From: Desmodus rotundus | Lineage: Eukaryota > Chordata > Mammalia > Chiroptera > Phyllostomidae | NCBI RefSeq assembly: GCF_022682495.2 | Contig: NC_071392.1 | Coordinates: 109,978,896-110,042,895 of the forward strand | Reading direction: 5' to 3' | DNA: 64,000 nucleotides | Shown: piece by piece, positions 22,614-34,600 of the stretch | How the letters are laid out: every line of letters starts with the position of its first letter | Numbering within the stretch: position 1 is the first letter of the stretch | Made by a program: the position numbers and the translations under genes | Notes under the pieces: model-generated | Told to the model about the DNA's origin: nothing | What the model saw: the letters and a program-made list of their open reading frames with translations, nothing else | The model's database searches: none

Positions 22614-25600
22614 GTGAGTATTAGGGTCAGTGCTGCCGTGCTCAGGGACCCCCATGCCTGGCTGTCCCTCCCTGGGCTCGGGGGTCTGCCAGCGCAGTTG
22701 GGGTCAGGACAGGCTGGGGTTTATCCTGGAGAGCAACATGAGGGCACAAGGTGCCTACTCCCAGTCCTTCCTGGGCTGGGGGCCTCAGTTTCCCCAAGGC
22801 GTAATCATTAACCCCTGCCTCCCTGGATCAACGAGGCAATGGGACAGGAAGGTAAGCTGTAAACTGTGAAGTATTATTGTGCTAGCGGACCATCATTCCT
22901 GTCCTCAATCAGTTAGCTGGGCTGCGTCCCTACTGTGTGCCAAGTGACATAGAGTGATGCAGGGGTCGCTGGACTGGCCTCACAACGAGCAGCTTTGGTT
23001 AGTCCCTGCCAGCTATAAGGAGGCGTGCCTGCCATCCCCGGTGGTGTGCAAGCCAGCCCTGGCTGAGTGTCTGGCCCCAGGGGCCTGAGAGGAAGTTCCA
23101 GCATCCTATGGAGGAGTGAGCTGAGGGCAGGCGTGTTCTCTCAGGTCCTTTCTGGCTCTCAAGTTCTAGTCCTTGGCTACTTGTAGTGTCTCAGTTTCCC
23201 CTTCTGTAAACGCCATGGATGATAATGCCAACCCTAGGTACACCTGTGAGGGCTGAGAGGCGTGGGGGAGGGGCTCAGTTGCTTTCCTATGTGCGCCCCT
23301 CCCCCCCACACACACACACTGGCAGAGCCACCATCCCAGGGTGGGGAATTTCTGCAATGAGGGATGTGCCTGCAGTACTGCCACAGGGCCCAGCATCCCA
23401 GCTGGCTCTTGGGTCAAGGCCATTTGCAAATGACCTCTGCACCAGCAAGGAGCCGTGGGGAGAGGGTATGAGGTGAGGGATGTGGTGCAGTTGGAGCAGG
23501 GATGAGTGGGAGGAACCATGAACCTGCCTGACCTGCTGTGTGACCTCGGGCCACCCTCGTCCCTCTCTGGGACCCAGCTCCCAACATGTGGGATCAGAAT
23601 TCAGTTCAGGCCTGGCCATGACTTGTCGCCAAGGTGGCCACTTGTTCCCAGTGCAGCTTCTTATCCCTGTCCTCAAGAGTGGGGCTCAGTGGGACTGAGA
23701 GACCTTGGAGATGCCAGTTATGACGAGCCTTCTGCCCCATTGCCAGAGGGGCCACTTCCTACAGGAGTCCCCCATACTGGAAGATCTTGGGCCCTTCCTC
23801 AGGGCAGAAGTCCTAGGTCATCAGATCCTTGTGTTTCTGCACCTTTGGAGCTGGGCGTGGCTTTTGGAAATCCTTCTTCAGACCAGAGCCTGAGTGCGGG
23901 GACTGACCACCTCTCCGAGGTCTCCCAGGGGACAGCAGCGCTCTCTTTCCTGCGTAGGCAGGCCACCAAAAGTCCCTTCTTCCTATGGAGGCCTCTCCTG
24001 CTGTGATTGCAGAGGGTCAGCTCCCCCATGTCCCCTCCTTGGCTGGAGAATAGCACAGGACATGGTGAGGGAGGGGGAGGAAGGAGGGGTGTGTGTGTTT
24101 GTGGAGAACAAACCCTGCTCTGAGAGTGAGATGGTTTCAGATGGTTACTCCAGAAATTGCAGCCCTGGGTTCAAATCCCAAAGCTGCCCTTTGCCATGGA
24201 CCTGGGGCCACATAATGTCTATTTTGTACCTCACTTGTGGGATATTCCACGGCAGGAGGCAGGAGGCCTGAACTGATGTCCCAGTGGAAGGATTCACTTG
24301 CAGGGTGACTTTGGGCAAAACCTTACCCTTGGGCCTCAGCTGGACTACATTCTCCCCAAGGGCCCCACCATGCTGAGAATCTGCCTTGCCCACTTCCCCC
24401 ACCCTATGGGCTTCCCAGTCTTGACCTTGAGCTTGCCAAGGTTAGTGAGACCTCCACCCACCCCATTCCCCCTACCCCTGCCCTGGTCTGCAGCTCACTC
24501 TGAAACTATAAATAGAACCTTCACATAGCAAGTCCTGCCTGGGAGCAGCCCTAGGCAAGGCTGTCTTAACACCCTCTGCTGGAGCTCACAGCAGCCCCTT
24601 GAGGCTTCAGTGAAGGAAGCACAGAGAGAGGCAGCCATCCCGGGCCACACAGCGGCACAGCAGGACTGTGCCTAGGCCCAGAAGACTTCCGGATCCCTGT
24701 CCCTTAAAAACCTTTTGTTATGGCCTTGACCCAGTGGCTCAGTTGGCTGGAGTGTGGTCCGTGCACTAGGTGGTCAAGGGTTTGATTCCCGGGTGGTGGG
24801 GACATGTGCCTGGGATGTGGGTTTGATCCCCCGTTTGGGGTGCTTGCGGGAGGCAACCGATCAATGTTTCTCTCCCCCTTCCTCTCTCTAAAACATATCC
24901 TCGGGTGAGGATTTTAAAAAAAACACCTTTTATTATAGAGAATATTGAACACATGTAAAAGTAGAGAGAATGGCGTAGTAAACAGGTGTGTTCTCAGCCA
25001 CCATCGCCTGTGGCTACCCCGGCCTCCTCTAGCCCCATCTGGCCCCCCACCGCACCATTTGGAAGGACCATTTCATCTGTAAACATTTCAATAAATCTTT
25101 CTAAAGGATAAGGACTCTTTTAGAAACAAACAAATTAACAAAATTTCCTTAATATCACCATTAGTCCATCAGTATTCAAATTTCCAGTTGCCTCCTATAT
25201 GTAATAAATGGTTTTAAATAGTTTTTGTTTTTCATCTAAATAAGACTCACATAGCACAAAGGCTTGGAATGTTTCTTAAGTGCCTCTTAATATATAGGTT
25301 CTCCTTTCAACTTTTTCCCTCATTTTTTTCTTGTAGTTTAATTGTTAAAGAAACCAAATACCACGCCTTCAGTTTCCTTGAATATGAATTTTGTTGATTG
25401 TGTCCTGGTTCTTCCTTGAAAATGTTCCTCAGTCCTCTGTATTTCTTGTAAATTGGAAATTGAACCTCAAAGGCAAAGCCTATATAATTAACATATACCA
25501 AATACTGCCCTCGCTTTAACCAAAAGAACCGCCCCCCCCACCCCCCCACAGTGACAGAATAGCTCGAGTTTACTAATCATTTATTATGCGCCAGGCACTG

Positions 25601-28600
25601 TGTGAGAGGGAGGTGCGTGGGGGGGGGGCGGGTCACAGCTGGCTGAGGGGCGCCACCCGGGATCACACCCCTCACTGTCTCTGCAGATCTGGTTGTGGAG
25701 AGATGTGACCTGGAGGTGGAGGCCAACGGCCGTGACCACCACACCGTAGACCTGTGCTGGAAGGGGCTGGTGGTGAGGCGGGGCCAGCCCTTTCGGATAA
25801 CGCTGTACTTTGAGGGCAGAAACTACGAGGCCAGTGTGGACAGACTCACCTTCAATGTCACGACCGGTAAGTGCCTCCACCCTGAACTTGCCCTGTTCTG
25901 TGATGTCCTTGTCCCCTGACAGACAATGGAACGGGTGACGCCATCCCTCTTTGACCCCTGGGAAATTCCCAGAAGTCACTAGCCCCATCCTACAGATGAG
26001 GAAACTGAGTCCCGGAAAGTTGAGAGATGTCACCCCAGGCCACCCAGCCTTATAAACAAGTCTGTGCTCCTGCCCACCTGGGTTCCTAAAAACCTGTTAT
26101 CACCGGGGTGGGGTTAAGGTCATGTTTGCTCTTTTCCACATTAAAACAACTTTCCCAAAATCCGTGTTTCCCACAACACGACCAGACATCTGGGACCAGG
26201 CCCAGATCCCATCTGGGTGGTGGAGAGAACCCAGCTGGCTCCAGCCCTTGCAAGGCTGCCTCAGGCTCGGGGCTGCACAGACAGACCTGGGTTCTGGTGC
26301 AGACCAGGCTGCCTACCTGCTGTGTGATGTGGAGCAAGTTGCTCAGCCTCTCTGATCCTGTTTTATCACGTGGAAAGCAGGCCTGGTGGAGGGTTGTTAA
26401 GTGAGAAGGGCCTGCTTTGGGGGGTGTCCTGTAGATGTTAGTGGCTGTTGCTGATCTTGCTCCAGGGGCTCCAGAGATGGGCAAAGAGACATTGCGGTCC
26501 CAGTCACCCCATCCCCAGACACCCAGTGCCCAATCCTGGGAAAGTGGCTTCAAATGCCAAACCAGTTGCTTTGGTTTCTGAGGGAAACCACTCCCTCGAG
26601 GTCAGCAAGGGGCCACATGTCTGGGACTCTGGCCCAAGGGTGGGAAAGGCCAGCTCTTCCTGAGGTCTCCGAGGGCAGACGGAGCAGTGAGCAGGAACTG
26701 CACCCACCTGGCTGAGTCCTGAATTACCTGGGAGCCCGTTTGATAGAGCTTATCACAGTGCCTGCAGAGCGGCCATGGATATCCCCTCTGCCCCGGCCTC
26801 CCTTCCCCTCCCCTTCTGGCAGGGACACACCCACTACCCAAGGGCACACACCCAGCACCCATGGGGCCCTTTCTAACAGAGGGGCCTCCAGCTAGTCTGT
26901 GATCTTTCTGGACTCAGTGTCCCTTCTGTGAAGTGCCGGGTGGAAGCATCTGACAGAGGTGCTGTGAGAAGAGCTAAGCTTAGGGTGCTGAAGACCACAT
27001 CTATGGAGCACCTACTGCATGCTCGTTCTGAACCCCACCCCTATCTTGGAAGGATAAGGAACCCCCATTTTACAGAAGGGAATACTGAGGCTCAGAAAGG
27101 TCAAGTTACTTGCCCTGGTCATACAGTGAGTAGGGGAAAGGCAAGATTCAACCCCAGACCGAGGGTCGGTGTTTTCACCGCTGTGACCCTACAGCGGGTA
27201 CCTTCACGTACCTGCCAGGCCTCAGTTTGTTCCTCTGTGAGATGGGATGGTAGACGAGCTATGACCGTGGGTAGCCTATGATTTTTGCTTTCCTTTTCCT
27301 TCTTTCGCTTTCCAGGTGTCCCCTCTTTCCCATTCTCAATGATCTAGGCAGCCTGGTGTCAAGTAATTCGGGTTCAAGTTCAGGGTGATGGAAGTGACTG
27401 GCCTTCACATCCCAGCAACTAATCTCTGTTCTCCGGTCTTCACCCAGTTATCTCAAACTGTAGCCAACCTGCCCCGGTCACTCCCACAGCCCCTGTGGCA
27501 GCCACGAAGGGCAGAGTATCTCTGTTTTGCCCAGACACAGAAGCACACAGCTTCTCTGCCTGGGCAACTGAGGCCCTTCCCAGGACTGGGAAGCCTGAAG
27601 GACAATGGGAGGAAGCCAGACCTCTCTCATCAAGGCCTGGCTTCTGTCACAGTCCAGCCTCGGGCCTGGCCTGGACACCTTAAAATGTTGGCACGTTCTG
27701 TGATCCTGCTGTCCTACCTCTTCAGGGAAACTGAAACCCAAAGAGAGCTGGCCAAGGAAATGAAGTGTGTGGCCTGACCCCACACACCCGAGGGCCATGT
27801 ACCCCACCCAGGCAGTCTGAGACCTGACAGGCTGTTATGGGGTACAGACCACAGTAGACAGACACCACCCTTATTACCTGATTAAAGCTCCGCTCAGCTC
27901 CCAGGGAGGGCGGGGCTTCAGGGTGAGCAGGGTGGGAGTGAGAGGAGTGACAAGAACCTTCAGCCTGAAGGAGTGACAAGAACCCTTACGAGGCTAAGAA
28001 GGCTTTGCCGTGGAAGGTTCCCCTCGTCCACCACACCTGGTCTCCTGCCACCATGGTCTGGGATAGTGACCAGGACCCCTCAGGTCCTCAGAGTCATTTA
28101 GGCCCAGAGGGGTCCCTGTGGTGTCTCTGGTCCCACAAAGAGTGCTGCGTGGAACTGCAGCCCAGGGACTTTGAGAGCCAGGTTACGTGAGCAGCGGTGA
28201 GGCTAGGGGACAGCCTACTCTCCACGACCCCTTGGATGAAAGGGGCGTGTGTGTGCCAGCTGTCCTGGGACTAGAGAAAGGGACGTGTGTGTGCCGACCT
28301 TTCCCTGGGGGCAGTATGTCCACAGAGACAGTGGCTATGGGACTTGGCCCAGGCTGTAGCCATGGTGGCCAGACCATTGATCTTGCAAACAGGGGCATTT
28401 CTGAGAAAGAAAGCGATGCCATTAATAATTATTCTAGAGCCCTGGCCAGTGTGGCTCCGTTGGTTGGAGCGTCGTCCCGTAGACTGAAAGGTTGCGGGTT
28501 TGATTCCCATTCAGGGCAAATACCTAGGCTGGGGCCCCGCCCCCAGTTGCGGCATGTATGGGAGGGAGCCAATCAGTGTTTCTCTCTCACACAGATGTCT

Positions 28601-31600
28601 CTCCCCCCCTGTCTCTCTGCCCACATTTCCCTCTCTAAAATCAATAAGCATGTCCTTGAGTGAGGATAAAAAACAATAATAATAATTATACCAGAACCAC
28701 AGACACAGAGTAGGACTGTCCCTGGCAAACTGGGACATAGGGTCACCCCAACTTTACCCCTCTTGGCCTCAGTTTCCATTTCACTCCAGTTCTCAAAATG
28801 TTATTTGGCCTGAGAATGCTGGTTTGTAATGGTCCCTCTTGGTGACGCCAAGGATAGCTCACACTTACTGCGTAATGACTACTTCACAGTCTCTGTTTTA
28901 AATGCCTTCGAGGAACTCTCACTGAGTCCTCTAAACAGCGTTAGGAGGTGGTGGCGGTATGCAATACCAATAGCGTTTCTTTGTCGAGCACTTATTATGT
29001 GCCAGGCACCTTGTGATGGGGTTTATATGCCTCACCTTCTTCAAGCTTCACACCGACCTTGTGATGAGGTACCACAGTTGGCCCATTTTACAGATGAGGA
29101 AGCTGAGGCACAGAGAAACTGAGCTGTCCAAGGTCACAGAGCCAGTTTCAGACCTGGAATCTGACCCTCCAAAGCATGTGATCTAAATCTATTTGGTTTG
29201 ATGAGAAAATTGTGGATCAGAGAAGCCTAGTGACTTAGCTCAGGTCACACAGTGCTCAGGGCCCGAGTCGGGGAACCAGGTCTACATTGGCTCGCAGGCC
29301 CCAGTACTGCCAAACTCCTCCCTCCAGTGCCAGCTCAGGAGACAGAGAATGGTTAAAGGCTTACAGTGGGCTCCTGGCCCCCAGACAGAGCCCCAGAGGC
29401 CTGTGTCATGTCTGTTAGGTCACGATTCTATTTGGGCCAGGTGCTGGGAGGGAGCCCCTCGGTGAGCAAGCCCCTGTACTGTCAGCAACAGTGGGCAGAG
29501 CCGCAGGGAAGGAGGTGGGAGATTAAAAATAACCCTTCCTGGGCAGCTGCCCAGTTGAGTGGAGGAGTTTGTGTTTCTCCTTTCTGCCACCCAAGTTCAG
29601 AAAGGGCGACCAGCCCGCCTCACCCTCCCTGTGACTCAGACCTGCCTGCATGGGCCAGGTGCTCCCCTCCACCTGAAAACTCAGCTCCATCTACCTCCCT
29701 GAGCCTTATAACCCTAGTAGGGGCTCCCTCCACTAGGGAGCAGCCTCTGGGAATGAGAGGTGCCCTCGGGGACAGCCCAGAGCCTAGGAACCTGGGCTCA
29801 GATGCTAACTTTGCCGCAGACTCCTGGGATATCCCTGGAAGTCCCCTTCTCTCTCAGCTTGTTTTCCCACCAAAAGGGGGAGCAGGGAGCATCCAGGCAT
29901 TTCATAAAGTGCAGAAGTCTAGAAGGAGGTGAGACATGGCTGTGACCCCTCCTCAGAGCTGCCTGTGAGACCCAGAGGCCAAGAGCTGGCGGGGGTGCTG
30001 GGGAGACGAACACTTAGAGGCAGTAAAGGCCCAGCAGTAAGGGGGCTTTCAGACAGGCTCCGTGGGGCATCAGAGAATCAAGGGGTTTCTGAGTTTCTTT
30101 TCTTTTTAAAAAAAATCCTCACCTGAAGATATGTTTATTGGTTTTTAGAGAGAGAGGAAAGGGAGATAGAGAGAGAGAAACATCAATGTGAGAGAGAAAT
30201 AGCGGTCGGTTTCCTCCCAAACTTGACCTGACTGGGGATTGAACCTGTAACCTTTGGTATACGGTGTGATGCTCCAACCAACTGAGTCACCCGGCCAGGG
30301 TGAGCCTGGGTTTCTTTTTCTGAAAGGGGAGAAGGACAATAGCAGGTAAAGGAACTAAGCAAGAAAGGTGGGCCCTTGGGGAGCATCTACCTAGTTCCTG
30401 TCCATGCTCCAGACGGGCAAACTGAGCAGAGGATGGGCTTGTCCAAAGTCATGCCGGCCCAGAGCACTGCGACTGAGACCTGTCCCAGGCTGCGCTGTCC
30501 TCTCTTCCAGGAGGAATCTGTCTGGTTGAGAGCCTGCTGTGTGCCTGCAGCTCTTCATGCATTCCCACAGAACTACCATGCAAGGCTAGGGTTTGATCCC
30601 ACTTTACAGATGGGCAAACCGAAGCTCAGGGAGATGAAATCTCTTGACTAAGTTCTCTCAATGGTTAGTGGCTTTGAATCCAGGCCCAAGGGCCCTTGGC
30701 GTGTGCCCAGCCCCTCCCAGCCCTGACTCCCTCCCTCCTGCCCACCCCTGGCTCATGGCCCCTGCTTTCTCCCTCCAAAGGCCCAGCCCCCAGCAAGGAC
30801 AACGGGACCAAGGCCCACTTCCCGCTGTCCAGTAGTGTGGAGGAGGGTGCCTGGACAGCCTCAGTGGTAGACCAGCAGGACCAGGCCCTCTCGCTGCAGC
30901 TCACCAGCCCGGCCCATGCCCCCATCGGCCTGTACCGCCTCAGCCTGGAGGCCTCCATGGGCGACCAGGGCTCCAGCTTCGTGCTGGGACACTTCACCCT
31001 GCTCTTCAACACCTGGTGCCCAGGTAAGCCATACTCCATCCATGGGCAGTGGGAGATGGGCAGGGCTAGACCCACCCATGGGGGCCACTGAGGATGGGGG
31101 AATGGGACAGAAGAGACATCAGCGCAGATTGAGTGAGATCCACTTCGTACAACTCTGTGCTCAGACTCCCAAAACCCTGCACCGTGAGGACCCCTCTTAC
31201 TCCCACTTATAGAAGAGACAGGCTCACAGATGCAGAATGACCTGCCCAAGGCCTCACCGCTACTAAGCGATCTTACCCCACGTCTTGGCCCATCTGTTCC
31301 CATGGCACTGTGAGCTGGCCCGGTTCAGAAGCCCCGTTCAGGCATGGGGGGCTCAGGGCATGTCCAGGGCCACGGTGCCCCACCTGGTTCTGTTTCACAG
31401 GGCTCTGTTTTAAATCTCACCAGACTGGCTTGGGGAGGGGGCACCGCAGGGGGTGGAGGCATGAGGTGGCCAGGTTTTGTTATCTACGTGTTTCCTCACA
31501 CACACTCTCAATTATCCCCCTCGACAGTCCTGAAGGCGGAGGTCAGCCTCCTCCTGTCACAGAGAGGAAACCGAGGCTCCGAGAAGCTAAGGGGCTTTGG

Positions 31601-34600
31601 GCAGCTTCTTCAACGGGGAAGGAGACCAATGCTGGGCAAAACCAGAGTCAGAGGGGAGAGTGTGGAAGAACCAAGGCCGCTTGAGCAGGGGAGAGGAGGC
31701 AGGCTGCCGCAACACTTCTAGGGCCTCAGTTTCCCCATTTGACTACAAGGCAGTCAAATCTTTGTCCTTCTTGCTCCTACATAGCAAAGTAGAGAGAGAC
31801 GCCTTGTCGATGAGCCTCCATTTAAGAATGAACGGGGTGTCCCCCCTCAAAGCCTGGGCCCCGGGGTGGAGATTCTGGCCTCCCCAGCATCAGACAACCA
31901 GCTTCTTCCAGGGCCGTTGCTTTATTTTTATTTTCTTCTCCATGTTGAGGACATTTTATAACATATTTGAGCAGAAAGAGTTTTTATTTTCCCTTTTACA
32001 TACTTTAGCTTTTGTTTCTCATTGTAACATGAAGACAAGAGAACACATCGTCTTGGTAAAACCTTCAGGAGAAAGAGAAACAGCAAGCCCTGGATTCCCC
32101 TCCTTGGGAACACGATGCGTAGCCGTCGTGGAGGGCTTGTCCCCTGGGCTCGTCCCCTGAGATCTGGGTGCATGAGCCTGGAGCAATGCCTGCGTTAGTG
32201 AGCCCCTCTGTCTCTGTTGAACATACAAGGATCCCACGTATACAGCAACCTGCAGGGTTGTTTTTCTCTCTGCAGCATGTGTGGAGGGTCTGTCCACACT
32301 CATCTGCACACATCAGCTCATTCTTTTTAAGCACCTGAGTGCTCATATCTTGCCCATGTGCCTTGTTCATTCAGCTGGTCCCCCTGCCCCAGCAGCTCAT
32401 CACAGGGAGGGTGTCACAAGGTACACCCCTGTTCACATGGCCACATGGAATGGCTTCTCAGGACAGAATTGGCCTTGCTGGACCCTGCTGTATGTTTATT
32501 TTGATTTTTGACAGTCCACAGAGCTTATGGCCAGTTGACAGCCCAGCCCATGGAGCAGGAGCATGCCTGAGATCCCCTCGCCCTCCCCCCTAACCCCATC
32601 CAATACTGTGGGAGTTCAGAGTCCAGGGAACAAGAAGCAAGGTTCTGGGGGATGTCCTCTTTCCTTTTGAACTGTCCCCTCCTTGCCTGGTGGGTTGGCG
32701 TGGCGGTCAGCCAAACAGCACAGTGACTAAAGTGGCCCCTGTCTCTGGGAGGAAGTGGAAAATGTGGAGCCGGTGATTGGGAAGCAGGAAGCTGGGCTCT
32801 GTGGGGGTGGGACCATAGACAAGGACACTTCTGTCTCTGGTGGAGAGGGCAGGCTCTGCCTGTGACAAGGGACCCTCCTGTCCCTGAGCTCCAACATGGA
32901 CAGGATCAAGCACCAGTTATATGTGAAGCTTCTGTCCCCAATGCCTCCCTCCTTCCCAGATGGAAACCAGAGCAGGGGACTCCCCAGCATGCTGACACAC
33001 TCACTCCAATGGGAAAATACTGTGCATTTTTCTTTCTCTTTCATTCTTTCTCCCACACTGCCAGGTGGTTTATAACCACAAAGTTCGCTTACTACAAGGC
33101 TGAGTTTTGTTGCATAATTTCTGCAGCGAACGAGCAGGACACATAAGACACTCAGTCATTTTCACACCTGCCTTCCATCATGCAATAAGAGTGGGGGTGC
33201 AGGTCACTGCAGATGGGCTGATGGAGCCCAGGGCCCTGGGGACAGGGGCCTGGACAGCTGCATTCTAGGCCCAGCATCGCTAGGAATGCTGGGTGTGCTT
33301 TTGCAGACTGACTTCCATAAGCACAGGGCCTGGGGCCGCCATGCTTTCAGGGGCCCATGAAAATATGTTAGCTGCTTTGATTGATTGATTTTATTTATTT
33401 TTTAAAGGATTTTATTTATTTATTTTTAGAGAAAGGGGAAGGGAAGGAGAAAGAGAGGGAGAGAAACATCGATGTGAGAAGGAAACATCGATCAGTTGCC
33501 TTTCATGCGTGCTCCAACTGCAGACTGACCCGCAACCCAGGCATACGCCCTGACTGGGAGTAAACCAGCGACCTGTCAGTTTGTGGGACAATGCCCAGCC
33601 AACGGAGCCACACCAGCCAGGGCAGTTGATTGCTTTCAAAATTGGAAGAAAACCATGAACATTTAGGCCAGAGAATATGTTTTAATATATAATATTAATA
33701 TCTTCATATTATACCAATGCAGTCATAAAATATATTTTCAATATCTTTTTTTATAAAAGCAAAAATGCCCAGGCCCCACCAAAAGGCATAATGTGGCTCT
33801 GGATTTCGTCTCCCAGCCTCAGATGCTTTGGCTGTGGAGTGGAGATGGCAGAGGCCAGCCTGACATTTGACCCCCCGCCCCCTGGCCCCGGCTGCCTGTC
33901 CCACTGTGCTGCCCTCACTAATCACAGGGAACAAAGTGCCCTGCATTTTCCAGCAGCCGCAACTTTGCTGTCTCTGGTCCTCTGCTTAGAATGTCGTCAA
34001 GGCATCAGGTGCCACCCAGAATGGGTGGTTGACCCTGACCCCCAGCTGGACAGGACCCCACCTCCCAGAGCTGCAGGAGCCTTTCCTCGCTGTCTCTCCA
34101 CCCTGACTGGTGCTCCTTCCTCACACTGGCTTGGGGCTTACAGAGTACCTTCCAGATCTGCGATCACGTTTTACTCACAGGGAACACAGACAGATGGGCG
34201 GAGATGGAGAAGTGCCCTGCCCAGGGTCTCACTTCGCAAGTGAGGATCAGAGCCAGGGGGCTCCTGACTCCGGTCCGGCGCTCCTCTGTCTCTCATTCTG
34301 GCATCAGCTTTCCCATTGGTACAATATTCTTGAGCCTCAGTTTTCCCTTCTGTAAAACAGGGCTTTCATGGATCCCTTCCACAGGGGGCTCTTGTGGAAA
34401 ATCAGCGAGTTAATATATGCCACACACTTATCACAAATCCTGGCACTTTATCCAAAAAATGTTGGACGAAGGCCGCAGCCAGCCATTGGTGTCACTAACT
34501 GGTAACACGTTATGTCACTGACTTGGGATTGTTTACTAATGATTAGTTTTTCAGATTAAAAGATAGGAAAGCCTCTGAGACGCTGACCTGGCCCCCGGGA

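Larger units (their letters stand above)
22614..25686 (+). other. TGM2 intron 1
   Basis: About 3.1 kb. It holds a CA tract near 23,308-23,320 and a CTATAAATAG motif at 24,506-24,515. A VES SINE lies at 24,722-24,922, followed by an old L1-like fragment at about 24,925-25,500. It ends in CTCTGCAG. No additional coding exon was recognised. Confidence 0.85.
25867..30780 (+). other. TGM2 intron 2
   Basis: About 4.9 kb, the largest intron. It contains MIR-type fragments near 26,310-26,420, 26,990-27,135, 28,970-29,165 and 30,390-30,660, and VES SINEs at 28,439-28,674 (+) and 30,102-30,303 (-). No further coding exon was recognised. It ends with the pyrimidine-poor but usable acceptor CTCCAAAG. 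Confidence 0.85.

Noticed and set aside
23506..24006. 166-codon plus-strand frame in TGM2 intron 1
   Set aside because: Proline/serine/leucine-rich composition typical of chance GC-rich frames, not matching any transglutaminase N-terminal variant I know.
28439..28674. tRNA-like promoter boxes suggesting a tRNA gene
   Set aside because: The box A/box B-like sequence belongs to a VES SINE. No cloverleaf with an anticodon arm and acceptor stem can be folded, and the same sequence recurs at a dozen sites.
29366..29932. 188-codon plus-strand frame in TGM2 intron 2
   Set aside because: No homology recognised, no splice sites in phase with neighbouring exons, and composition like the flanking intron.
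30665..31303. 212-codon minus-strand frame antisense to TGM2 exon 3
   Set aside because: It is the shadow of a GC-rich coding exon with C/G at third positions; no independent evidence.
31597..32160. 187-codon plus-strand frame in TGM2 intron 3
   Set aside because: It runs through AT-rich repeat-like sequence with low-complexity phenylalanine runs; no domain or splice support.
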